From Gavia stellata (lineage: Eukaryota > Chordata > Aves > Gaviiformes > Gaviidae), in contig NC_082611.1 of NCBI RefSeq assembly GCF_030936135.1, positions 372,001 to 436,000 of the forward strand: a stretch of 64,000 bases of DNA, written 5' to 3'. The position numbers and the translations under genes are program-made. Below, in pieces: positions 53,700-64,000 of this stretch (position 1 is its first letter; every line of letters begins with the position of its first letter). Below the pieces are notes generated by a model that was not told where the DNA came from, searched no databases, and worked only from the letters and a program-made list of their open reading frames with translations.

Positions 53700-56600
53700 C
53701 AAAGAAAATATTATTTTACTTATAATTCAGCAGTTCTGAGGAATGTCTTAACATCATGAACCAAAATCTAAAGCAACATAATAAGAAATGAGGAATTTGT
53801 AACTCATGAAAAATTTTAAAAGTGTCACTTGTCTGGGGTTGAAATCTTCAGACTTGATGCAAAATATGAGGTTTCCAGAAGAAGTTAAAATCATCACCTT
53901 TTGTACTGACAGAACACTCGTTCTTCTTTGTTCCGTGCTCAGTCACTAGTGCTTTTGAAAAAAAAGAGTTGATTTGAGTCCTCCTGTCGCTGCGGCTGCT
54001 TGTGACTCTGCTCTACCCCATTCCCCAGCTGTCTTGTTTGAATCAGTTCCTCTTCTTCTGTCACACTTCAGACTTGCTGCATTGGCGTATCATGCTGGCC
54101 CATCTATTCTCTGTCTTCTAACTGCCTTTCTCTCAGCACCTTAAATTCGTCCTGTGACTGTGTGATTTTAGCACCTTCATCTAGAATTTTCTCCTCCTTG
54201 ATTGCTAAATGTTAACATATGCTGATATAAGAGAAAGTATTTAACCAGCAAGGAAAGCCTCTTGTTAGACCTTGTGTTTGATATTTGTAATTTATGATGC
54301 TAGCAAGCATTGCTAGTCTTGTGCTTATGGACTGTCCAATTTTTATTGCCATTTATATTAACTTCTATTCCTCTTTAAGTTGGTTAATACAATTCTCACT
54401 AAATCATAGTTTTTCTAGTTGAAATATTAGGAATATTTTTCACAAATTACATTTTGAAGATTCGGATTTTCTTTGTGGGATTTTAAATTACACCAAGTTC
54501 TGAGCGCGTAATCTTTAGTGCAATGCTGGGTCATTAAGGCCATGATAAGCTTTATCAGTTTGACTGTAGGTGAAGAACCAACTGGGAGTAGATTTTAGTT
54601 TTTGGGTATTCATGGAGGTTCAGTGTTTCTCTTTGAGTATACACTGGAAGACAATTCTTTCTAGTCAGTCATATTTTGGTACAATGGTTTGAATGCTGAT
54701 ATAGCATCAATAGTCTCGACAGGACTGAGCTGTATATCTGCTAAGCTAATAAAGATAGGTTTTCAGGTGTGTATTAAGTCTTGTCGTAGTGTATTTGGCC
54801 TTTAGTCTAGGAGGAAAATCCACTAAAATCTCATAATATCATACTGCATCTTAGCAATTTGCTTGAAATTGTCTTTATTGGAAAAAAAACCCAATAGATT
54901 TGCAAAAGCTGAATTGGGAAGTTTTGCTATCAGAGTAATTAACCTTGCAGTACATGGATACTAGTTTTGAATCATCTGTAAACTAATGCAGATATTTTTT
55001 GTTGTGAGCTCTCTGACCAAGGAAGTGGGTGCCTTCAGTGCTAGACGGTTCCATTCTAAGTCAACAAGAGATGATTTAATTCCTGCTGCCATGAACGAAG
55101 ATTATTGTCATCTGTGTAACCTGCAGAAATTGATGTGAAAAAGAGTCCCATTTCCCTGTGGATTATGCCACCATCACTGAAACTTGTGCTGCTTTCATCA
55201 GAAGTAAATTTTTAAAAGATTTTGGCAGCCAAACTGCCTAACCTTGCAGAAAGATCTCCCTTTTAAAACATGGAGGAAAAGTTGGTACCAAGATTTTTTC
55301 CCTGCTGCTTCCTGCAGTATAGTCTACAAAGCACGTTTGTTCTCCTTTATATTCTTTGTATTTTTTAAATATGCTCCAGGCAGCTTACTTTCTCCTGGCA
55401 CTGACATTCAGAACGAAATTACCTATTTAAATAAACCCAAATAAACAGGCACTCAATTAAGAGAGACAATAAAGACTGGTAAACCATATGTATTTCTCTC
55501 TTCTGTTTAGTCATAGATTCCAGGACCTGCGGTTGCTTGATGTTACCTTGTCTGCCACTGGTGGAAAAGTGATTAGTTACACCAAATATAAAAAAAAATG
55601 CTCTGTATCTTATCTTGCCTTTGTCTTCATTGGAAAGAGCAGGTGTTTGGCCTGTTCAGAATTGAATTATTTATTTGTAGTAATATTCTCTTTTATAACA
55701 CTCTTTCCTCATTTACTAATTTGAATTAATGAACGAAGTCCTGCGATTGTTTTTGGATTTTATTAAAATGACATCAAGACACATGCTCAGTGATTCACCA
55801 CTTGAGTCCCAAGTAGGACATTTTTACTAGGTGGATCAATTTTTAAAATTACAGCATCTGCTTGCTTGTACACATTTATTTATGATTCTTCCCCAGGCGA
55901 GTATAGCAGGAGTCTGGTGAGTAATAACCAGCTGTTGGAATTAGCAAATAGGGAAAGCAGTTATTTGATCTGTGAAGGAGTGTGGGAGCCGAGGCCAGAA
56001 GTAATAAAAACTAAACAGGTGCCCCAAATTTATAAACCCAAGCAGGGACTTGTAAATTACTTGCACTGCTGATGGGCAAAATTGTGTCAGATGCATTGAC
56101 TTTGTCTGGAGTTTTTATTGAAGATGAAACCCTCTCCGCCATCGCGTCACATACAGCCCTGCAAGGGAGTTTCTGGAGAGCGCCCTGGGTCCAATTCTAG
56201 CACTTCGGCAGTGCTCAGCCGGTGTGAGCAATAGCATGCAGAGCACGGCAGCTCCGTCTGGTGGCTTCCATCAGTTGCCGCTCCGATATATCAGCAGAAT
56301 GGGCAAAAAGGGAGTGTGAGGAAACTCTGCTCTTGGACCACCCTGTCTCAAATCCCAAGTGTGCAGTGACTCTGGTCCTTTCTGGTGCTCTTTTGAGGTG
56401 TGTTCTTATACTGAGTAGTTTCTTGGACAACCGCTGCAGGAGCACAACAGCAGCACCAAAGGTTTTCCATCTCCTCAGGACTTCAGGCTGCCACTCAGCT
56501 CCTCAGGAACTCTGTGTTCTTTTTGGGACCCTAGCACTCTGGAATTACCAAGGGAGGTGGTCTGCTTCGTCATTACCTGTGCTTTGCGAATGAGTCATCG

Positions 56601-58404
56601 GAAGATGCTTTCTGTGGGACTTCGGCCCTGATCCTCACCGTTGATGAGACCAGCCCTGAAGTGACCGTTGCAGCTTGATGGGGGAGGCCTGTCCCCAGAA
56701 TTAGTGTTTCCTTCCACTAAATAATGGGGCAGCTAAATAACATCTTCTGATAATTTATACCTCATAACCGTCTTTTGGGGTTCCATCTCTTCTCAGCTCT
56801 GCTCTCTTTACTAGGCTTGTATACTGTTATATAAAACAAACTAGTTAGCTGCCAATTTTTTCATTATTTCTTTCCTAAACTCAAATTTTTGAAATTTTAT
56901 CAGGATACAATGTATGCTTGCACAGTAAACCACACAAAATTTAAATGTAATAGTATAGCAAATCTTACGTAAGAATTGCAAGTAGAATATCTTAACAGGT
57001 TTTTATCAGGCTTACTATCTTCTGTTCTAGTAGAAGCAAAATGAGTGATAGATATGAGCACTGTTTTCCTAGAAAAGCAGCTCTTTCTCAGACTATACAA
57101 AGGTTTAAAACCTGCTAATCTTTATTCCTAACTATTTCAATTATATATGCATTTAGCTGTATCTATAGGTTGTGTATCAGCCATGTTACATTTTATCATG
57201 TTAATTACCAGTGCATTAGTCTTACATTGCATATAATTAATTATTGTGTTGTTAGAGGTTAATTTTTGTTTATTTTGGAAAATACAAGTGGTCGCCACTA
57301 ATGTCTTGTGAGAACATATATAGTACTAAAAACACTTACTGTTTATTTTACAGACATTTCAAAACTAGTACACATGCACTGCAAGGTTAATTGATTACTT
57401 AATAAGCAAATCAACCTTAAAAAAGTATCATGGTTGGAGGTCATATATTAAAGTAAACATTATATATGCATTTTATGTTTGTGCCCCAGGTCTAGATTCT
57501 CTGTTACAAAAGCTAACAGATTTTCAGCTAGAACTTAAAATTCTAGTCGATTTTATTAGTTTGCCCATTTAAAAAGAAAGCCTTACTTTAACCAAGTGTC
57601 TTAATGAGTTAACAGGCTATGTATATTGTTTAGCATCCTTGTTCTCTGAATCACTATTTCCAGTGGTTGATCTAAGCAGAACGGGCATCTGTAGATTCTT
57701 CATTCTGCAAAGTGAGAGAAAGCTGTGCAGGTTGATGTTGGTGCTCTGATGGTCTCCCTGCAACACTGGTGCCCAGCCGCTGTGCTGCTGAGGGCACCTA
57801 CCTGAAGCTCTGACACGTCAGGGTTACTGGCTCCATGCTGGTAGTGACTGTTGCTTACAGTTGTGGTGCTTCTATGAGATGATGGCAATCAGTTCCCCTC
57901 CAGCCATCTGCATCAGGAAGATCCTGTCATGGTTGGCCTGGGTGGTGTCTGCCTTTACCTGCCATCACAGCAGAGAAGTGCCTGTCAGCGTCAGCAATGG
58001 CCCTCTCTGCCTGGGGCAGGGATGAAGGGGTGGAAAGGCTGGTACTGCTGCTGCCCTGCCATGTGTGCCTTAGGGTAAAAGTAGACTGTTTCTGCTTCCA
58101 GGAGTGGTTGGCTGGTACCTTCCATGAGCATTGAACTCATTTTAACCCCCGGTCTGCCCCCTCCAAAAAAAAGGGGGGAAAAAGTGAAAACGGGAGATAA
58201 CATGCCCTCTGGTCCTGAGATGGGAGTGTAAATTGATGATTGCCATGACAGTGTTAGTCATCATGGCTGACTCTGATTTTCCATTACAGGGGATGAATGG
58301 TTGTCTCTCCCTCTGCAAGAGCAGAAGTATGAACACATAAGACTTTAAAGACTTTGGATGTCTTTCCTGGCTGCTTTGTCTGCTCCTGTGGACAGGAGAT
58401 GAAT
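53700..58404. other. Gene-free A/T-rich stretch
   Basis: No exon set, CR1 copy or RNA gene is recognised except for the ambiguous coding-like patch at about 57,690-58,165. Open frames are short and unremarkable. Confidence 0.55.
57690..58165 (-). pseudogene. Possible decayed retrocopy, origin unknown
   Basis: Less A/T-rich than its surroundings. From an ATG near 58,139 one frame reads M-S-S-M-L-M-E-G-T-S-Q-P-L-L-E-A to a stop near 57,991. Overlapping frames continue with protein-like text (A-D-A-D-R-H-F-S-A-V-M-A, then H-D-R-I-F-L-M-Q-M-A-G-G-E-L-I-A-I-I-S). This pattern suggests one old coding sequence broken by frameshifts. I do not recognise the parent, and no poly-A tail or splice structure is visible. 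It could also be chance or an uncatalogued repeat. Confidence 0.25.
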
Positions 58405-58758
58405 GATCAAAAGCCCAGCTAGAGCTCTATCTGGCCACAGTCATAAGGGATAACAAAAAATGTTTTTAAAAATATATTAACAACAAAAAGAAAGTCAAGG
58501 AGAATCTCCATCCTTTACTGGATGCGGGGGTAACATTGTCACCAAGGGTGAGGAAAAGGCTGAGGTACTTCATGCCTTCTTTGCCTCAGCCTTTAATAGC
58601 CAGGCCAGGTATCCTCAGGGTATTCAGCTCCCTGCGCTGGAAGACAAGGATGGAGAGCTAAATAAACTCCCCATGATCCAGGAGGAAGCAGTTAACGACC
58701 TGCTATGCCACGTGGACACTCACAAGCCTATGGGGCCTGATGGCATCCACCCAAGGGT

Positions 58759-59484
58759 GTGAGGGAGCTGGCAGAGGCGCTTGCCAAGCCACTCTCCATC
58801 ATTTATCAACAGTCCTGGTTAACGGGGGAGGTCCCAGCTGACTGGAGGCTTGCCAACGTGACGCCCATCTACAAGAAGGGCTGGAAGGAGGATCCGAGGG
58901 ACTACAGGGCTGTCAGCCTGACCTCGGTGCCGGGGAAGATTATGGAGAGGTTCATCTTGAGGGCGCTCACAGGGCACGTGCAGGACAACCAAGGGATCAG
59001 GCCCAGCCAGCACGGGTTCATGAAGGGCAGGTCCTGCTTGACCAACCTGATCTCCTTCTATGACCAGGTGACCCACCTAGTGGGTGAGGGAAAGGCTGTG
59101 GATGTTGTCTGTCTGGGCTTTAGTAAAGCCTTCAACACTGTCTCCCACAGTATCCTCCTGGAGAAGCTGGCGACTCGTGGCTTAGACAGGTGCACTCTTC
59201 GCTGGGTAAAAAACTGGCTGGATGGCCGAGCCCAGAGCATCGTGGTGAATGGAGTCAAATGCAGTTGGCGGCCGGTCACAAGCGGAGTCCCCCAGGGCTC
59301 AGTTTTGGGGCCGGTCTTGTTTAATGTATTTATCGATGATCTGGATGAGGGGTTTGAGTGCTCCCTCAGTAAGTTTGCAGATGACACCAAGTTGGGCAGG
59401 AGTGTTGATCTGCTGGAGGGTAGGAAGGCTCTGCAGAGGGATCTGGACAGGCTGGATCGGTGGGCCAAGGGGCCAATTGTATGA
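58759..59484 (+). pseudogene. CR1 reverse transcriptase remnant, frame A
   Basis: An open stretch of 241 codons covering reverse-transcriptase motifs: [38 protein letters not shown] and F-A-D-D-T-K-L. Motif A reads L-G-F-S-K-A-F-N-T where active CR1 has Asp at both changed positions (codons at 59,116 and 59,134). The catalytic motif A Asp is therefore lost although the F-A-D-D box remains. The Met at its start follows a frameshift and is not a real start. Confidence 0.9.
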
Positions 59485-60179
59485 GATTCTACAAGGCCAA
59501 GTGCCAGGTCCTGCGCTTGGGTCATAACAACCCCATGCAACGCTATGGGTTTGGGGACGAGTGGCTGGAAAGCTGCCCCGCAGAAAAGGACCTGGGGGTG
59601 CTGGTTGACAGCTGGCTGGATATGAGCCAGCAGTGTGCCCAGGTGGCCAAGAAGGCCAACGGCATCCTGGCCTGTATCAGAAACAGTGTGGCCAGCGGGA
59701 GTAGGGCAGTGATCGTGCCCCTGTACTCGGCTCTGGTGAGGCGGCACCTCGAATGCTGTGTTCAGTTTTGGGCCCCTCACTACCAGAAGGTCATTGAGGT
59801 GCTGGAGCGTGTCCAGAGAAGGGCGATGGAGCTGGTGAGGGGTCTGGAGCACAAGTCTGATGAGGAGCGGCTGAGGGAGCTGGGGTTGTTCAGTCTGGAG
59901 AAGAGGGGGCTGAGGGGAGACCTCATCGCTCCCTACAACTACCTGAAAGGGGGTTGTGGGGAGGTGGGTGCTGGTCTCTTCTCCCAGGTGACAAGTGACA
60001 GGACAAGAGGAAATGGCCTCAAGTTGCGCCAGGGGAGGTTTAGAATGGATATTAGGAAAAATTTCTTTCCTGAGAGAGTGGTGAAGCACTGGCAGAGGCT
60101 GCCCAGGGAGGTGGTGGAGTCACCATCCCTGGAGGTGTTCAAGGAACGTGTGGACGTGGCATTGCGGGACATGGTTTAA
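59463..60179 (+). pseudogene. CR1 ORF2 C-terminal remnant, frame B
   Basis: Continues the CR1 polyprotein after a frame change, beginning [11 protein letters not shown] and including [18 protein letters not shown] and the final [11 protein letters not shown] segment, ending at the stop at 60,177-60,179. The C-terminal third of the element is open and close to the family pattern. Confidence 0.9.
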
Positions 60180-60266
60180 TGGGCATGGTGGGGTTAGTTG
60201 ATGGTTGGACTTGATGATCTTACAGGTCTTTTCCAACCTTAGTGATTCTGTGATTCTGTGATTCTG

Positions 60267-61798
60267 ATTAATAGTACCTACAGAATTAATTGTTACACAG
60301 GAGTTATTTTCCCCAGATAAGCAAGGTCTTCCTGCTTGAGAATGACACAACTATGCATTTTGATTGTATCTTGGAGTTGAGTGTATTTGTACAGCGAAAG
60401 TGTAATGACGGAAATGTCTTTATCAACCTGTTTCCTGCATTGTGTTTTTATCACTGCCATCTGCTCTGCCGAGAGTGGCAGCTGCCAGGTCTCACAAATA
60501 GCGCTGTCATGTACTTTCATGTAGAACAACACATTGTCATAATTTCTCTGATATTACTAGCTGGAATAACTTTAAGTGAGATAAGGTGACATTTTGCATG
60601 GCACTTTGGAATGTATTTCATTGCAGTGTGTGTAGGACACACAGTGTTCTTTCTGGAGCAGGCTATAACAGCACAGCCAGTTCTACTTTCAGAAATCACT
60701 GGAAAACGCTTATTTTTCCAAAACCATTATGTAACATCCATCTGGGACATATGTGTCAGTGCTGAGATGCAACTGAGACGTAGTCAGTATTAGTATTGCT
60801 TACATATGTACCTTTGCTGGGTGGAAATTATGTAAGTTAGACTATTTTTAAAATTTAGTTATTTCTTTTTTTTGCTTATATTAACTTGAATCTCCTTCAT
60901 ATTTGCAAACATGTTCAGACAGCTCCTTCAACATGAAAAGAAACAAAAAATCTTTACAACAAGTCTTTAAAAAAATCTTTATATCAGTCGGTACTCTTTC
61001 TGTTGTCTCAGCTGGACCCTAGGTAGGAGAGTTAATTTTAGTCTAGGCCAGATTCCACTAGGTGTCCAGCCTAAGCTGATCCTCTGGGCTCTCTTGAGTT
61101 GTCTGAGAGAGAGGGATCCATCCCAGCCTGAGATGGGATACTTAGGGTAGGCAAGCAAGTGGAATAAATTGCTCTCTGTGGGTGTCTGTTTCTCTCCTCA
61201 GACTACAGAAGGAAGCTAAAAGACTAGCTTAGATGACCTTCTTGCCTTTTCGGCGGATAAATGTAGATGAGGTGAACCACATAGTGAACATATGCCAAGA
61301 CGTTCTCTTGTTCTGAGTGCCTGCCAAAATCTTGCTTGTGCACCAAGCGTAGGAAAAAAATTGGTGTAATCCACCTTCACAGAGATGCGTCTCCTTAAAA
61401 GTAATGAAGTACATCCTCTTTTACATATTCATCTCATTCTTTTGGATGTGTGCTTAGTGCAGTTTTTAGTACCCACGTAGTCCCAGTGATTTCTAGAGCA
61501 AGTGGCTGGCTAATCTCCTCTTTCTGTCATAGTCCCTATTACTACTTGCTAGCGATGAACAGCAAGGAAGGAAGGAAAATGGTGTGTAACTCAGAGAATA
61601 TACCTGTCTGTTGCAATATACCTGTCTCATATATGTGTGTTGTAAAGTGTGACACCAAATCTGTCTGCCTACTGGAAAGAGTTACAAGGAAAACTGATTT
61701 GGGATATTTCTTCTTGCTAATGAGCATTGATGAGAAACAGGCTTTCTGATGTGGCAAAAAAACCAGTTGTGATAAAGAAGGTGGAATATTTATTCTTG
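60267..61798. other. Spacer between two CR1 copies
   Basis: About 1.5 kb of A/T-rich DNA with no gene or repeat I recognise. The 3' ends of two CR1 elements face each other across it. Confidence 0.6.
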
Positions 61799-64000
61799 AT
61801 TCATAGAATCATAGAATCATAGAATGGTTTGGGTTGGAAGGGACCTTAAAGATCATCAAGTTCCAGCCCCCCTGCCATGGGCAGGGACACCTTCCGCTAT
61901 ATCAGGTTGCTCAAAGCCCCATCCAACCTGGCCTTGGACACTTCCAGGGTTGGGGCATCCACAGCTTCTCTGGGCAACCTGTTCCAGTGCCTCACCACCC
62001 TCATAGTGAAGAATTTCTTCCTTATATATAATCTAAATCTACCCTCTTTCAGTTTAAAACCATTACCCCTTGCCCTATCACTACCTGCCCTTGCAAAAAG
62101 TCCCTCTCCAGCTTTCTTGTAGGCTGCTTTCAGGTACTGAAAGGCTGCTATAAGGTCTTCCTGGAGCCTTCTCTTCTCCAGGCTGACCAACCCCAACTCT
62201 TTCAGCCTGTCTTCATAGGAAAGGTGCTCCAGTCCTCTGACTGTCTTTGTTGCCATCCTCTGGACTCAGTCCAACAGGTCCATGTCCTTCTTATGTTGGG
62301 GCCCCCAGAGATGAAAGCAGTACTCCAGGTGGGGTCTCATGAGAGAGGAGTAGAAAGGGAGAATCACCTCCCTCGACCTGCTGGTCACACTTCTTTTGAT
62401 GCAGCCCAGGATACGGTTGGCTTTCTGGGCTGCAAGTGCATACTACCGCTCATGTTGAGCTTCTCGTCAATCAACACCCCAAGTCCTTCTCCTCAGGGCT
62501 GCTCTCAATCCATTCGCTGCCCAGCCTGTACTTGTGCTTGGGATTGCCCTGACCCATGGGCAGGACCTTGCACTTGGCCTTGTTGAACTTCATGAGGTTC
62601 GCATGCGCCCACCTCTCAAGTCTGTCAAAGTCCCTCTGGATGGCATCCCTTCCCTCCAGCTTGTCGACCGCACCACACAGCTTGGTGTCGTCAGCAAACT
62701 TGCTGAGGGTGCACTCAATCCCACTGTCCAAGTCGCTGACAAAGATGTTAAACAGTGCTGGTCTCAATACCGACCCCTGAGGAACGCCACTCATCACTGG
62801 TCTCCACTTGGACATTGAGCCACTGACCACAACTCTTTGAGTGTGACCAGTCAGCCAATTCCTTGTCCACTGAGTGGTCCATCTGTCAAATCCATGTCTC
62901 TCCAATTTAGAGACAAGGATGTCATGTGGGGCATTGTCAAATGGTTTGCACTAGTCCAGGTAGATGACGTCAGTTGCTCTTGCCTTATCAACCAATGCTG
63001 TAACCCCATTGTAGAAAGCCAGCAAATTTGTCAGGCACGATTTGCCCTTAGTGAAGACGTGTTGGCTGTCACCAATCACCTCCTTGTTTTCCATGTGCCT
63101 TAGCATAGTTTCCAGGAGGATCTTCTCCATGATCTTGCCAGGCACAGAGGTGAAACTGCCTGGCCTGTAGTTCCCTGGGTCTTCCTTTTCTCCCTTTTTA
63201 AAAATGGGGGTTATGTTTCTCCTTTTCCAGTCAGTGGGAACTTCACCAGACTGCCATGACTTCTCAAATATGATGGATAGTGGCTTAGCAACTTCATCCA
63301 CCAGTTCCCTCAGGACCCACGGATGCATCTCATCAGGTCCTATGGACTTGTGCACCTTCAGGTTCCTTAGATGGTCTCAAACCTGGTGTTCTCCTGCAGT
63401 GGGTGGTTCTTCATTCTCCCAGTCCCTGCTTTTGCCTTCTGCAACTTGGGCAGTGTGGCTTGAGCACTTGCTGGTAAAGACTGAGGCAAAAAAGTTGTTG
63501 AGTACCTCAGCCTTCTCCATATCCCAGGTAACCAGGTGTCCCGTTTCCTTCCGGAGAAGGCCCACATTTTCCCTAGTCTTCCTTTTATCACCGACGTACC
63601 TTTAGAAGCTTTTCTTGTTGCCCTTGATGTCCCTGGCCAGATTTAATTCTATCAGGGCTTTAGCTTTCCTAACCTGATCCCTGGCTGCTGGGACAATTTC
63701 TCTGTATTCCTCCCAGGCTACCCGTCCTGCTTCCACCCTCTGTAGGCTTCCTTTTTGTGTTTGAGTTTGTCCAGAAGCTCCTTGTTCATCCATGCAGGCC
63801 TCCTGGCATTTTTGCCTGACTTCCTCTTTGTTGGGATGCATCTCTCCTGAGCTTGGAGGAGGTGATCCTTGAATATTAACCAGCGTTCTTGGGCCCTTGT
63901 TCACTCCAGGGCTTTATCGCATAGTACTCTACCAAGCAGACCCCTGAAGGGGCCAAAGTCTGCTCTCCTGAAGTCCAGGGTAGTGAGCTTGATGTGCCCC
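61799..64000 (-). mobile_element. CR1 LINE, long, dead, continues past the window end
   Basis: The 3' tail (ATTCTATG-type octamers on the minus strand) is at 61,799-61,826. Going right, it reads backwards through the ORF2 C terminus (61,897-62,256), the reverse transcriptase with F-A-D-D-T-K-L (62,471-62,905), the N-terminal reverse-transcriptase half (62,951-63,355) and the linker after the endonuclease (63,367-63,904). It still reads as CR1 at base 64,000. Frameshifts and stops interrupt it throughout, including TAG at 62,953-62,951 directly after the motif A Asp. Its 3' end differs from the 60-kb copy, so it is a different subfamily. Confidence 0.92.

Larger units (their letters stand above)
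58405..60266 (+). mobile_element. CR1 LINE, 5'-truncated, dead
   Basis: Chicken-repeat-1 type non-LTR retrotransposon. It starts in the linker after the endonuclease (K-A-Q-L-E-L...N-K-K), passes through the reverse-transcriptase domain and C-terminal region, and ends with a short 3' untranslated region and tandem ATTCTGTG octamers at 60,244-60,266. It lacks the first open frame and the endonuclease. There is an apparent one-base deletion near 58,759 and a second frame change near 59,475, so the protein is in at least three frames. Confidence 0.93.

Overview
The window looks like a piece of a bird genome. The evidence is three intron-containing vertebrate genes with GT-AG splice sites, two CpG-island promoters, and CR1-type LINEs, one of which ends in tandem ATTCTGTG-like octamers as avian CR1 elements do. 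The species cannot be named from the sequence. I rebuilt the genes by hand from exon homology and reading-phase continuity, so exon edges are good to about a base where phase is stated. Untranslated ends are much less certain.

Layout. Positions 1-11,389 hold no gene I can support. IL4R (interleukin-4 receptor alpha) runs on the minus strand from its start codon at 22,588 to its stop at 11,433, with nine coding exons including a 20- or 23-nt microexon. A CpG island at about 26,990-29,000 separates it from NSMCE1, which runs on the plus strand (coding exons 29,555-43,697). NSMCE1 converges on KDM8/JMJD5, which is on the minus strand (coding 52,056-45,180) and starts in a second CpG island at 51,090-52,700. 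From 52.7 kb to the end the DNA is gene-poor: a short CR1 3' fragment (53.5 kb), a long dead CR1 on the plus strand (58.4-60.27 kb) and another on the minus strand from 61.8 kb past the end of the window.

The order and orientations KDM8 / NSMCE1 / IL4R match human 16p12.1 in mirror image, which supports all three identifications. The genes do unrelated jobs: IL-4/IL-13 signalling through JAK and STAT6, the SMC5/6 DNA-repair complex, and a JmjC 2-oxoglutarate oxygenase. The conserved link is positional: IL4R and NSMCE1 are head to head and NSMCE1 and KDM8 tail to tail.

The most notable feature is in the IL4R cytoplasmic exon. A 54-bp (18-residue) tandem array of five units repeats an A-Y-K-S-F motif resembling the tyrosine modules that dock STAT6 in mammalian IL4R. 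The unit that aligns with the mammalian N-P-A-Y insulin/IL-4 receptor motif carries His in place of Tyr. I found no CRISPR array, no prokaryote-like system and no intact mobile element.
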